Positions 53,397 through 61,440 of a DNA stretch of 64,000 nt are shown here, piece by piece. Below the pieces are notes generated by a model, which had not been told where the DNA came from, made no database searches, and saw only the letters and a program-made list of their open reading frames with translations. A program made the position numbers and the translations under genes. The stretch covers positions 1-64,000 of the forward strand of contig WSYB01000005.1 in the NCBI GenBank assembly GCA_009773645.1, in the 5' to 3' direction. The stretch comes from Geobacteraceae bacterium. GTDB lineage: Bacteria; Desulfobacterota; Desulfuromonadia; Geobacterales; Geobacteraceae. Each line of letters starts with the position of its first letter. The stretch's first letter is position 1.

Positions 53397-54524
53397 CTAT
53401 AGATATTTCTTCATTAATCTCAGTAACGCCCCCTCTTTGACGTCAAGTGCCCCGTCCGGGCAGAGTTCCCGGCAGCAGAAGCAGCGGATGCAGCGGTGGT
53501 AGTCAAAATGGAGCTTCCCGTCCCTGACTTCAATAGCCTGCGGCGGACACGCCTCAACGCAGATGCGGCACAGCCTGCATTTTTCCGGGGAAGCCGCGGG
53601 GCGGGAGGTGAGGTAGTGGCGCAGCCGGTTTTTCAGAAACGGGGGGAGGCCCCACTGGACGTCGGAGATATGGGGGAGGCGGAAGTTGGACACCCGCGCT
53701 TCTTCAACCGGCATGCCGATTGTCCGGATGGTGGAGCGGTCAGCGCCGTCGAGCCCTAGTTTATCGGCCATCCGCTCGACGTAGAGGAGTTTTCGCGGGA
53801 TGCCGGCGATTTCTGCGGCAATCACATCCACTGCAACGGCGTTGGTTCCTGCGAGCAGAAGCCCCACGGCCCTGGGATCTCCGCTTCCCGGGCCGTTCCC
53901 TTCCATGGCGGTTATGGCATCAACGATAGTCAGGTCAGGCTTCCGCAGTTGGTATATTTCCAGGAGCATGCGTGCGAACATCTCCCGGTCGGCACCGGCC
54001 TTCAGGTGCCATGCGGCCTTGCCGGTCCCGACTACCGCACCGAACAGGTTTTTCACCGCGCAGGTCATGGTCATCATTTCGTGAGTCTTGAGCTTGGGGA
54101 GATTGATGAGCCGGTCGGCCTCCATGTAGGGGCGTGCCAGCTCAAAACGCTTGAAGGTCCCTTCGCCCGGCACTTCCATGGATTCGGCGAACTCCACCAG
54201 TTCGGCGCCGGTTTCCCGGACGACCTCAAGCATGCCGGACTTCTCGGCGACTCTGGCAAATCTCCCGATGCCGGGAGAATCTCCCACCAGCGGCACTCCA
54301 CCCCCTTCCTGCACCAGTTCGATCACTCCGCGGAGCACCGCCGGGTGGGTGGTAACGGCTGCTTCCGGCGGCTTTGCCGACAGCATGTTGGGCTTTATCA
54401 GCACCCGCTCGCCCGGCCCGACAAAGGTCGCCATTCCGCCGAGCGGCCCGAGAAGGCGGACGAGGGCGGACTTTACCTTTATTGTTTCGTAGATATCGGC
54501 TCTTTCAATGGTGACGAGATGCAT
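53397..54524 (-). CDS. DUF362 protein with C-terminal [4Fe-4S] ferredoxin domain
   Basis: 375 residues. The DUF362 domain spans about 1-290 (VLIKPNMLSAKPPEAAVTTHP, PLVGDSPGIG, LPKLKTHEMMTMTCAVKNLFG). The C-terminus has two ferredoxin motifs, CRLCRICVEACP and CIRCFCCRELCP. It is a second, distinct family member; the other lies at 32238. Proposed roles in the family include iron-sulfur or redox-linked maturation, none firmly established. No close operon partner: the next minus-strand gene upstream ends 171 bases away behind a terminator. Confidence 0.88.
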   Translation of the reverse strand: MHLVTIERADIYETIKVKSALVRLLGPLGGMATFVGPGERVLIKPNMLSAKPPEAAVTTHPAVLRGVIELVQEGGGVPLVGDSPGIGRFARVAEKSGMLEVVRETGAELVEFAESMEVPGEGTFKRFELARPYMEADRLINLPKLKTHEMMTMTCAVKNLFGAVVGTGKAAWHLKAGADREMFARMLLEIYQLRKPDLTIVDAITAMEGNGPGSGDPRAVGLLLAGTNAVAVDVIAAEIAGIPRKLLYVERMADKLGLDGADRSTIRTIGMPVEEARVSNFRLPHISDVQWGLPPFLKNRLRHYLTSRPAASPEKCRLCRICVEACPPQAIEVRDGKLHFDYHRCIRCFCCRELCPDGALDVKEGALLRLMKKYL

Positions 54525-54633
54525 GGATGAACTATATGGTCAATCCGCACGGTTTGTCAAAGGGTTTTGGAGGGTTTTCCATGGTAAAAGGGATGGGATT
54601 CCGGGGGCATACGCAGGCCCGTTCCCCACAACG

Positions 54634-54658
54634 AAAAAGCCCGCTTGTCGCGGGCTTT
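54634..54658 (-). terminator. Terminator after the HepT gene
   Basis: The stem aaagcccgc/gcgggcttt with a 5-base loop is followed by a T5 tract on the minus strand. Confidence 0.85.
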
Positions 54659-54695
54659 GCTGCAATAGAAAAGCGTAATTGATGTCAGCGGTGGC

Positions 54696-55124
54696 TTACC
54701 CACCGATGAAGGCGCCGAATTCCTTGAGAAACCTCCTGATATCGTCAAGCCTCGTTTCGATAATGCGGTGCAACTCGGTATCGTCAATGTCCCAGTAGAT
54801 GTGCACGAGCCTGTTCCGGAAACGCGCCATCTGGATCAGGGCCGCGGTGAAATCGGCGGCAAAGGCCCCTCTCTCCTCCATGACCCGGAACGTATCGGCA
54901 TAATCTTCCGGTGTCCTGAAGCCATTCTTGGCGATAATGTGGTTGCACAGGTCCACCGCTCCTTCGATGGCAACGATCAGACTGTATTTTGCGCTTCCCA
55001 CCTTGTGCGGATCGGCCGTGAACTCGTGGGAAGAGAGCTTCCGCAGATCATCCAGTCGCTCCAGGGCGGCCAGTACTTCGGAAGAAATTTTTCTTATTTT
55101 GTCCGGGTTAAATTGCAAGTCCAA
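54696..55124 (-). CDS. HepT-type HEPN ribonuclease toxin (DUF86)
   Basis: 142 residues if started at the TTG at 55124; a second TTG at 55118 is also possible. An AAGGAG ribosome site sits inside the last codons of the overlapping MntA gene, and no ATG fits. The all-helical sequence carries the HEPN active-site motif RX4HXY as R103-NRLV-H108-I-Y110. By family, HepT is an RNA-cleaving toxin that MntA silences by adding AMP to the tyrosine of this motif. The overlap of the two genes supports the pair. Confidence 0.88.
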   Translation of the reverse strand: MDLQFNPDKIRKISSEVLAALERLDDLRKLSSHEFTADPHKVGSAKYSLIVAIEGAVDLCNHIIAKNGFRTPEDYADTFRVMEERGAFAADFTAALIQMARFRNRLVHIYWDIDDTELHRIIETRLDDIRRFLKEFGAFIGG

Positions 55125-55530
55125 GCGTCTCCTTGAGATACATCCGGCGGAAAGGGGCAAAGTCGAGGTAGTTGCGGATGGCGGCTTCCACGAAGTCGCT
55201 GCGGATGTCGTCGTCGTTTATGAAAAGCGGCCGTCCGAAACGGATCACGTTGTAGCGAAACGACAAGGGGGAGTTGTTCAGCACCCGCACATCCACCGGG
55301 AAATCCCTGACGGCGTTTCCCAACTCCGCTTCCAGAAGAAGCTCAATCTGGAGTGGGGAGTCGGGGGCGCTGTCGAAAAAGACCGCGATGTCGATATCGT
55401 TGAAACTTTCGTGCAAGGCAAAGGAGCCGTGCACATAAGCGAAGACAATGTCAAGGCGCTTTTCAAGGCATCCCCTGATGCGGGCCAGTAAGGCTTCTTT
55501 CCTATCCTCAGTGATTTCAGCCGCTTTCAT
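55108..55530 (-). CDS. MntA-type nucleotidyltransferase antitoxin
   Basis: 140 residues of the minimal nucleotidyltransferase class. The catalytic motif starts HGSFALHESFNDIDIAVFFD: the G35-S36 pair and the acidic D45-x-D47, with another acidic residue expected in the DVRVLNN strand. In MntA/HepT systems this enzyme AMPylates the HEPN toxin. It overlaps the toxin gene by 17 bases. Gene order antitoxin-toxin, single transcript ending at the hairpin at 54634. Confidence 0.88.
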   Translation of the reverse strand: MKAAEITEDRKEALLARIRGCLEKRLDIVFAYVHGSFALHESFNDIDIAVFFDSAPDSPLQIELLLEAELGNAVRDFPVDVRVLNNSPLSFRYNVIRFGRPLFINDDDIRSDFVEAAIRNYLDFAPFRRMYLKETLGLAI

Positions 55531-55599
55531 GGTAGTTGAATAGTAGCAGCAAGATAATGATGTGACAAGATTTTAATTGATCATATTAGATCATATTTA

Positions 55600-55647
55600 T
55601 TGCATAAGAGCCGTTTTTGCGCTTGACAGCGGCCTTTTAATGGGTGA
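55600..55647. repeat. 48-bp dispersed repeat, copy A
   Basis: It matches 61321-61368 at 41 of 48 positions. Both contain ttgacagc.gccttttaatgggtga. It lies upstream of xerC in a gap without genes. Confidence 0.8.
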
Positions 55648-55733
55648 CCCTACGCTGGGTGACGTTTTCAGTCTGTTCAAATCCATGACGACCCACTGCT
55701 TATGCCTTAGCAACCGTCAGGAGATACCCATCC

Positions 55734-56618
55734 ATGCAAAATGAAATCGACCACTTCATCAGCTACCTCTCCACCGAGCGCAACGTCTCCCTCCATACCA
55801 TCGAAGCCTACCGGTCCGATCTGGCGCAGTTCCGGGAATTCGTCCGCCGGGAACGGGGGGACGCCGCGGCGGCAGATACGGTGGACCACCTTCTCATCAG
55901 GCGTTTCATGGCCCTCCTCCACAAGGGGCACCGGAAGAGCTCCATTGGCAGGAAGCTGGCGTCGATCCGGGCGTTCTTCAAGTATCTCCTGCGCGAAGGA
56001 CGGGTAGCGAAAAATCCGGCGGAGCTTGTGTCGACGCCGAAAAAAGAGAAGACGGTCCCGTTCCATCTCACTATCGACGAGGTGACGGCACTGGTGAAGG
56101 CGCCTCACGATCCGGGGATACTGGGCATGCGCGACCGGGCGATTTTGGAGACCCTCTATTCCTGTGGCATCAGGGTTTCCGAGCTGACAGGGCTGAATGT
56201 GGAGGGACTCGATCCGGATGGCGGGCTGGTACGGGTGATGGGGAAGGGGGGTAAGGAGCGGATCGTGCCGATAGGCCACTATGCCCTCTCCGCCATATCC
56301 GCCTATCTTTCGGCCAGAAACAACCCTCCCCGGGATGCACCGCTCTTCCTCAACGCCCGGGGCGGCCGGCTTACCCGCCGCAGCGTGGCGAGGATCGTGG
56401 ACAAGCACATTCTAAAGATCGCCGCCATGAAGAAGATATCACCCCATACACTGCGTCATACCTTTGCCACCCACATGCTGGAGGGGGGGGTGGACCTCCG
56501 CTCCATCCAGGAGCTCCTGGGACATGCCTCCCTTTCCACCACCCAGAAGTATACCCATGTGAGCATCGACCGGCTCATGGAGGTGTATGACAAGGCCCAC
56601 CCCAAAGCGCGAAAATAA
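55734..56618 (+). CDS. xerC: Tyrosine recombinase XerC/XerD
   Basis: 294 residues, the standard Xer length, with an N-terminal SAM-like core-binding domain (1-100). The catalytic set is complete: R147, K171, H238, R241, H264 and the nucleophile Y273 (TTQKYTHVS). It resolves chromosome dimers at dif, or integrates elements when accessory. XerC versus XerD cannot be told apart by eye. Its neighbourhood of toxin-antitoxin pairs, broken genes and repeats is typical of a flexible region, but the recombinase itself looks like the housekeeping type. Confidence 0.88.
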   Translation: MQNEIDHFISYLSTERNVSLHTIEAYRSDLAQFREFVRRERGDAAAADTVDHLLIRRFMALLHKGHRKSSIGRKLASIRAFFKYLLREGRVAKNPAELVSTPKKEKTVPFHLTIDEVTALVKAPHDPGILGMRDRAILETLYSCGIRVSELTGLNVEGLDPDGGLVRVMGKGGKERIVPIGHYALSAISAYLSARNNPPRDAPLFLNARGGRLTRRSVARIVDKHILKIAAMKKISPHTLRHTFATHMLEGGVDLRSIQELLGHASLSTTQKYTHVSIDRLMEVYDKAHPKARK

Positions 56619-56652
56619 AAGGTTCGAGGTTCGAGGAACGAGGCGCGAGACC
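56619..56652. repeat. Heptamer-type repeat after xerC
   Basis: Four or five units of the gaggttc/gaggaac type follow directly after the xerC stop and before the truncated SRPBCC gene. Confidence 0.65.
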
Positions 56653-56654
56653 AC

Positions 56655-56864
56655 TTAGAAGAAGCCCTCTCGCAAGTTGATCCCGTACTCGACGTAGGTC
56701 TTCAGGGAGCAAATCATCTGGGTCCAACCCATGCAGTTCATGTACGAATTGTCAAGGTCCTTCTGGTTTTCTTTCCAGCCGGATTCGCTGATTCTCACCA
56801 TTGTCGATCCGGCATCGAGCGCCTGGAAGGCCATCTCCACGCGAGTGTTGTAGTCCCTCAGCAT
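56655..56864 (-). pseudogene. Truncated SRPBCC (AHSA1-like) C-terminus
   Basis: A 69-codon frame whose sequence (VEMAFQALDAGSTMVRISESGWKENQ, then MNCMGWTQMICSLKTYVEYG) looks like the C-terminal half of SRPBCC/AHSA1 ligand-binding proteins, which are normally about 140-160 residues. The last helix (GWTQML..LK.YVE.G..LREGFF) is well preserved. No N-terminal half is found upstream, so it is a remnant. Confidence 0.65.
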
Positions 56865-56922
56865 CTTTTATTCTTTCAGACCCCGCTGACCCCTCTTTCG
56901 ACCTGACCCCTCATGGTTGTCC

Positions 56923-56942
56923 CTTGTTACAACTTGTTACAA
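56923..56942. promoter_or_regulatory. 10-bp direct repeat, possible OmpR-family binding site
   Basis: Two perfect tandem copies of cttgttacaa lie about 190 bases upstream of the envelope stress operon. A one-helical-turn direct repeat is the usual target of OmpR/CpxR-type dimers such as the regulator encoded at 57643. Confidence 0.5.
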
Positions 56943-57131
56943 AGATTTACCTTCACGAAAAGCATTCTAAAAAAAGAGGTGCTATACCAATAACATATTA
57001 AGCGGAAACACAACTCATGAAAGGAGGAGATTCAACTTTCGACGTTTGTATCCGGCAGAAGAAGCAGCGAACGGTTGAGACGCACGACCAAAGCAGGCAA
57101 GACCAATCTTATTTACTAGAAAGGAGCAGTT

Positions 57132-57578
57132 ATGTTAAGAAAGAAGAAGTTGTGGGGCTTTATTCCGGTTCTGATCGCCGGGCTGATGTTTCTCGGTGGG
57201 TGTCACAAGCCTTCCCCGGAGAAGATGGCAGATCACATCGTCGATGAACTTGTTGCGAAGCTGAGTTTGACCGCAGCACAACAGGAGCAGCTGAATGCCA
57301 CCAAGCTGGAGCTGTTGGGCAAAGTGGCAGAGATGAAGAAGAGCAAGGAAGCGATGCACGATGAAGTCATGGCGGAATTGCAGAAAGATCTCCTCGATCA
57401 GGGGCAGCTGAAAAAAATGGTTGCCACGCACAAGGGGGAAATGGACGAAATGGCAAACCTGCTGATCGACAGGTTGGCAAAATTTCACGCCACTCTCACA
57501 GCCGAACAGAAAGCGAAACTGGTCGATCTCCTGAAAGAGATGGAGAAGCGCCACAAGAGCTGCTTCTTCGACAACTGA
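57132..57578 (+). CDS. Spy/CpxP-like periplasmic lipoprotein
   Basis: 148 residues, with a GAAAGGAG site. The signal sequence ends in the lipobox FLGGC (Cys near 24). The rest is helical and charged, with two LTAxQ motifs (LTAAQQEQL and LTAEQKAKL), the hallmark of Spy/CpxP proteins that chaperone periplasmic proteins or restrain a CpxA-type kinase. Downstream are an OmpR-type regulator and a CpxA-like kinase, the same grouping as the Cpx system. Probably both target and feedback regulator of that pair. Confidence 0.85.
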   Translation: MLRKKKLWGFIPVLIAGLMFLGGCHKPSPEKMADHIVDELVAKLSLTAAQQEQLNATKLELLGKVAEMKKSKEAMHDEVMAELQKDLLDQGQLKKMVATHKGEMDEMANLLIDRLAKFHATLTAEQKAKLVDLLKEMEKRHKSCFFDN

Positions 57579-57587
57579 TTTGAATCG

Positions 57588-57612
57588 GCGCCCGCCGGTC
57601 ATTGGCGGGCGC
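57588..57612 (+). terminator. Hairpin between the lipoprotein and response regulator genes
   Basis: A perfect 9-bp stem (gcgcccgcc/ggcgggcgc) with a 7-base loop is followed by TGCACCTTTTT. It could act as an attenuator that gives more lipoprotein than regulator. Confidence 0.55.
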
Positions 57613-57642
57613 TGCACCTTTTTACAGGGTTTGGAGTTGCTG

Positions 57643-58341
57643 ATGAAGAAATCGATCCTCATCATCGATGATGATGAGAAGCTGAATGCGCTGCTTACCG
57701 AATACCTCGGTAAATATGATTTTCAGGTAATGAGCGCCACCCACCCGGAAGAAGGATTGAAAAAGCTCAAGAACCTGTCACCGAATCTCATCATTCTGGA
57801 TGTGATGCTCCCGGGGATGAACGGCTTTGAGGTGATCAAGATTATTCGCCGTACCCAGGCGGTGCCGATCATCATGCTGACAGCCAGGGGAGAATTTACC
57901 GACAGAGTTGTGGGGCTGGAACTGGGGGCCGACGACTATCTGGCCAAACCCTTTGAACCGCGGGAACTGGCCGCCCGAATCCAGTCGATACTCCGCAGAA
58001 CCGAGCAGAGCGTGATATCGGCGAAACGGAGATTCGGCCCATTGGGCATCGACTTTCAGAAACGGCTCGCCTCCTTGCATGATCAGCCTCTGGATCTGAC
58101 GACAACTGAATTTGCGGCACTATCCCTGCTGGTGGAGAATCCGGGAGCGGTTCTGAATCGGGACCAGATCATGGACGCCTTGCGCGGCATGGAATGCGAG
58201 GCTTTCAACCGCTCCATCGATATTACCATGAGTCGGCTGCGCCAGAAACTGAAAGACAATCCAAAGAATCCGGATTTTATCAAAACCGTCTGGGGGACAG
58301 GATACGTATTTATCGCCAAGGAAACCGAAGATGCGCCATAA
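57643..58341 (+). CDS. OmpR/CpxR-family response regulator
   Basis: 232 residues, started at the ATG with GGAG seven bases upstream. The receiver domain has acidic D9-D11, phospho-acceptor D53 (LDVMLPG), T80 and K102 (AKPFEPREL). A winged-helix DNA-binding domain occupies about 135-230 (LTTTEFAALSLLVENPG, VWGTGYVFI). It overlaps the kinase gene by 11 bases. Likely regulates the upstream lipoprotein gene. Confidence 0.94.
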   Translation: MKKSILIIDDDEKLNALLTEYLGKYDFQVMSATHPEEGLKKLKNLSPNLIILDVMLPGMNGFEVIKIIRRTQAVPIIMLTARGEFTDRVVGLELGADDYLAKPFEPRELAARIQSILRRTEQSVISAKRRFGPLGIDFQKRLASLHDQPLDLTTTEFAALSLLVENPGAVLNRDQIMDALRGMECEAFNRSIDITMSRLRQKLKDNPKNPDFIKTVWGTGYVFIAKETEDAP

Positions 58342-59647
58342 CTCGTTCCGGCGGATTTTTCATTCGGTCTTCGCGCAACTCCTGCTGATCTGTCTTGTTG
58401 CCGGACTCGTTATCATCCTTCTAGTTGGCGGCTTTTTCGCCCATGTCTTTCGAAAGTCGGCCCATTTGCACCTGCAGAGGAATGTTACCCAGTATCTGAA
58501 TTATGTGGTCAAGGATCTGGGAACGCCCCCCAGCCTGGAGCGGGCCAGGAAGATTGCCAGGGATTCCGGTTTACAGATACGTTTCGAAAGTCCCGAAGGG
58601 GGGTGGAGCACATCTGATAAAATCCCCATCCTGCATGAACTGGGGGGGGAGAACCTGCCGCAGGATCAGCTTTCCATCCGTGGGATCCACCACGACAACT
58701 ACCCCATTCTCATCAAGCAAGGGACCGGTGCCTTTGTCTTCATCCTGAAGCCGGAACACACCATGGAAAGCGGCTGGGAAAAATGGACTGCCCTATTGAT
58801 AGTTTTGCTGACTTCGGTTGTGGTTCTGACCTATCTTGCCGTCCGGCATATCTTGAACCCATTGAAATTCCTGGCCGAAGGGGTGCAGCAGGTAAGTAAC
58901 GGCAACCTCGATTATCAGGTGCCCCACTGGAGATCGGCTGAATTCGATCAACTGGCCGAGGGGTTCAACACCATGACGGTCCGCATACGCAACATGCTCT
59001 ACGCCAAGGAACAACTGCTCCTGGATGTGAGCCATGAGCTGAGATCTCCTTTGACCCGGATGAAAGTGGCGCTGGAAATGGTCGCGGATGCCCGGGTAAA
59101 AGAGCCCTTGACAGACGATATCAGGGAGATGGAGACCATGGTCTCGGAAATTCTCGAAGCCGCCCGACTGCGCAATGTCGCCGGAGAGCTGAAGATTGAA
59201 GCAATTCCGGCCAAAATCCTCTTCCAGGAGATCGGCGAGCTTTATCAGAATCAGCCGCCGGGGCTCCTGATTGATCCTCTCCCCGATGATGCCATAATCC
59301 AAGGGGACCTGATGCTGATCAAGATTGTTTTCAACAACATCATCACCAACGCCATAAAGTATTCACCGGCCGATGGTGAAGCAGTCAGGTTGTCGTTCAG
59401 ACAGCATGAGGGGTACGCCATAGTTCAGGTTAAAGACCATGGACATGGGATTCCGGGGGAAGATCTGCCTTACATTTTCGAACCATTCTACAGGGTGGAC
59501 AAGTCCCGCTCAAAGCGTACCGGCGGTTACGGCCTGGGATTAAGCCTCTGCAAGACGATTATGGATGCCCATCAGGGCAGGATAGAGGTCGAAAGCACCC
59601 TGGGCGTCGGCACTACGACCTCCCTGTACTTCAAGAACAGCGGGTAA
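58331..59647 (+). CDS. CpxA-like sensor histidine kinase
   Basis: 438 residues. Two membrane segments (about 16-38 and 152-172) flank a periplasmic sensor of about 115 residues. HAMP (173-225), the DHp helix with H235 (DVSHELRSPLTRMK), and the ATPase domain follow with N box NNIITNAIKY, G1 DHGHGIPGED and G2 GGYGLGLSL. Forms a two-component pair with the overlapping regulator. With the Spy/CpxP-like lipoprotein upstream, this suggests envelope stress sensing. Confidence 0.94.
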   Translation: MRHNSFRRIFHSVFAQLLLICLVAGLVIILLVGGFFAHVFRKSAHLHLQRNVTQYLNYVVKDLGTPPSLERARKIARDSGLQIRFESPEGGWSTSDKIPILHELGGENLPQDQLSIRGIHHDNYPILIKQGTGAFVFILKPEHTMESGWEKWTALLIVLLTSVVVLTYLAVRHILNPLKFLAEGVQQVSNGNLDYQVPHWRSAEFDQLAEGFNTMTVRIRNMLYAKEQLLLDVSHELRSPLTRMKVALEMVADARVKEPLTDDIREMETMVSEILEAARLRNVAGELKIEAIPAKILFQEIGELYQNQPPGLLIDPLPDDAIIQGDLMLIKIVFNNIITNAIKYSPADGEAVRLSFRQHEGYAIVQVKDHGHGIPGEDLPYIFEPFYRVDKSRSKRTGGYGLGLSLCKTIMDAHQGRIEVESTLGVGTTTSLYFKNSG

Positions 59648-59710
59648 ACGAAACATGCCCAAAGTCGTCTGGATAATAACGAGGTAGGTCGGAATGAATA
59701 AGGGGGACAA

Positions 59711-59955
59711 TTATTCCTCCAGAATGTCTTTTAGAGTCCTCAGATCTTGCTCAACCAATTTTAGATCCTCAGCATATTGCTCTTCCGACATCTCGGGTAA
59801 TCGAAACAGCGTTAAGAGCACTTCACTGCCGGAACCGTTAGATATGACCCGCAACGGAACATAAACTTCCACTTCTTGAGCCGTTGTGACGTAATGGTAG
59901 AGACGCACCCTATTGTCAGTCCCGCCACGACAGCTAGCGCAATTGATCTTTTCAT
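59711..59955 (-). pseudogene. Frameshifted small lipoprotein gene
   Basis: An ATG at 59955 with an AGGAG site starts a lipoprotein-type signal (MKRSIALAVVAGLTIGC). In that frame the mature part is short and unlike protein. The other frame, from about 59908 on, gives a sensible domain (VRLYHYVTTAQEVEVYVPL to the stop). One missing or extra base near 59910 would join them. Either the gene is broken or there is a sequencing error. Function unknown. Confidence 0.55.
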
Positions 59956-59972
59956 TTTCTCCTCATTGTCTT

Positions 59973-60050
59973 AGGCGCATGTAACGGGGCTGAGGGTGAC
60001 CGGGTTCACCGGTCCTCCCGATGGTTGGCTACGCTTTCTCAGCACCGCCT
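59973..60050. other. Nested palindromes upstream of the broken lipoprotein gene
   Basis: Nested complementary arms (aggcg/cgcct, then gctgag/ctcagc) enclose a perfect inner hairpin (gaccgg/ccggtc, 59998-60014). Both strands could fold. It may be a structured leader on the minus strand or a recombination-type element. Not recognised. Confidence 0.4.
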
Positions 60051-60134
60051 CAACTTTTTAACAACTTTCTGGCTTGACCGATACCAATAAATATTATAAG
60101 TTAATAACAACTTGGCAGTATTGGAGGCTATAAA

Positions 60135-60377
60135 ATGCAAAAAAATACTAGTGTCACACTAGGCTCACACTACGAAAAATTCATCTCTCAACAGGTCGCC
60201 CAAGGCCGTTTCGGTTCGGCAAGCGAGGCGATCCGGGCCGGGTTACGGCTTCTGGAAGAACGTGAAACCAAACTTTCCTTGTTACGCCGTGCTCTTGTAG
60301 AAGGTGAAGAAAGCGGGACAGTCGATTACTCTCTTAAAGGCTTGATCGAGGAGATCGACAGCGAAGGCATCAACTGA
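60135..60377 (+). CDS. ParD/CopG-type antitoxin
   Basis: 80 residues, with a GGAGG site. The N-terminal ribbon-helix-helix (MQKNTSVTLGSHYEKFI...GRFGSASEAIRAGLRLLEE) binds DNA, and the acidic C-terminal tail neutralises the toxin. The stop codon shares a base with the toxin start. It probably represses its own operon. Confidence 0.92.
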   Translation: MQKNTSVTLGSHYEKFISQQVAQGRFGSASEAIRAGLRLLEERETKLSLLRRALVEGEESGTVDYSLKGLIEEIDSEGIN

Positions 60378-60682
60378 TGCCATCCATCATCCTCACTAAC
60401 ATGGCCTTTGCCGATTTAAAAGACATTGGTCGCTACACCCAAAACCAATGGGGTCGCGAGCAGCGCGACACGTATCTAAAGATGATGGATGCTTGTTTTC
60501 ATCAGTTGGCCGCCGCACCGCTCAAAGGGAAGGATTGTAGCGACATTCGCAACGGTTATCGAAAGCATACTGCCGGTAGCCACGTTATTTTCTATCGTCA
60601 ACTGCCTAACGATACGATAGAGATCGTCCGTGTGCTGCATGGGCGTATGGACATTGAAACGCGGCTTTCTGAATCCTCTTGA
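60377..60682 (+). CDS. ParE/RelE-type toxin
   Basis: 101 residues of the ParE/RelE fold: the N-terminal AFADLKDIGRYTQNQWG, a middle segment with LAAAPLKGKDCSDIRNGYRK, and the ending VIFYRQLPNDTIEIVRVLHGRMD. This is the usual end of ParE toxins, which target gyrase. It overlaps the antitoxin gene by one base (stop and start share an A). Confidence 0.92.
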   Translation: MPSIILTNMAFADLKDIGRYTQNQWGREQRDTYLKMMDACFHQLAAAPLKGKDCSDIRNGYRKHTAGSHVIFYRQLPNDTIEIVRVLHGRMDIETRLSESS

Positions 60683-60742
60683 AAATGGAGGATGGAGAGT
60701 TGCCCCATTTACTTTCCTATTTTTACCCGTCTATATCTGCGT

Positions 60743-60946
60743 TCAATCCGGCAATTTTGGTTCAAATGCATGGCATTTGAAGTTCTTTTCACCGCTCTGG
60801 TCACTACGGGTTAAAGTGCAAAGGATCTTCTCCATGCCTCCCGCATTATCTTTCCCGCATGTTAAGCACAAAGTTGGTTTTGGAACCAATTCCGGATCAA
60901 TTTTGCTTCCGTCATCATTATAGAAGCCTGATATTTCGTCGGGCAT
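60743..60946 (-). CDS. Small protein with paired cysteines, unknown
   Basis: 67 residues, with an AAAGGA ribosome site. It contains CLTCGKD and later LCTLTRSDQ and FKCHAFEPK, so it could bind one metal ion with three or four Cys/His ligands, like small zinc-ribbon proteins. Plausible real gene from its ribosome site and composition. Function unknown. Confidence 0.6.
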   Translation of the reverse strand: MPDEISGFYNDDGSKIDPELVPKPTLCLTCGKDNAGGMEKILCTLTRSDQSGEKNFKCHAFEPKLPD

Positions 60947-61048
60947 TGATATTCCTTTCTTTTGACGACAACTCGTTATTCACCGGCCAGGGTTAGTATC
61001 TAATAATAGATGCCGGTATATATTATTAGATGTTGGCATATAACTTTT

Positions 61049-61129
61049 AATGGCCAGAGGGACGCTGTTATTTATGTTTCTAATTCTTTCAATAGATAAA
61101 TAGATAAGAACGTCCCTGCTGCCTCCTCC
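61049..61129. repeat. 81-bp direct repeat, copy 1
   Basis: Identical to 61217-61297 except for one base. Each copy has gggacg near one end and cgtccc near the other, so each can pair its ends. Confidence 0.9.
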
Positions 61130-61216
61130 TTTCATCTGAACCTCCTGGCCCTATATATTGCCAGAAAGCTCTACTTTTAGCATGTCTCAATTTTGGGGAA
61201 GTTTACGGCCAGAGGT

Positions 61217-61320
61217 AATGGCCAGAGGGACGCTGTTATTTATTTTTCTAATTCTTTCAATAGATAAATAGATAAGAACGTCCCTGCTGCCTCCTCCAGA
61301 ACGTCCCTGCTGCCTCCTCC
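61217..61320. repeat. 81-bp direct repeat, copy 2, with a 23-bp terminal duplication
   Basis: The second copy (61217-61297) is followed at once by a tandem duplicate of its last 23 bases (61298-61320). The whole arrangement resembles remains of a small mobile or REP-type element. Confidence 0.85.
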
Positions 61321-61368
61321 TTGCATAGGGAACGTTTTTGCCGTTGACAGCAGCCTTTTAATGGGTGA
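61321..61368. repeat. 48-bp dispersed repeat, copy B
   Basis: Matches 55600-55647 with seven differences and no gaps. It begins exactly where the 81-bp repeat array ends. Confidence 0.8.
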
Positions 61369-61440
61369 TTCCTTAAGCTCTGCTTAAGCTCTGTGACCCC
61401 TTAAGCTCTGGCAGTATGTTTCACAGTATGATTGAGTACG

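Larger units (their letters stand above)
60947..61440. other. Repeat-filled AT-rich gap
   Basis: About 490 bases without a gene. It holds a short tandem repeat (61001-61041, units ending tgccggtatat/tgttggcatat), two copies of an 81-bp repeat with a partial third unit, and copy B of the 48-bp dispersed repeat. ttaagctctg is repeated at 61374-61409. Confidence 0.75.
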
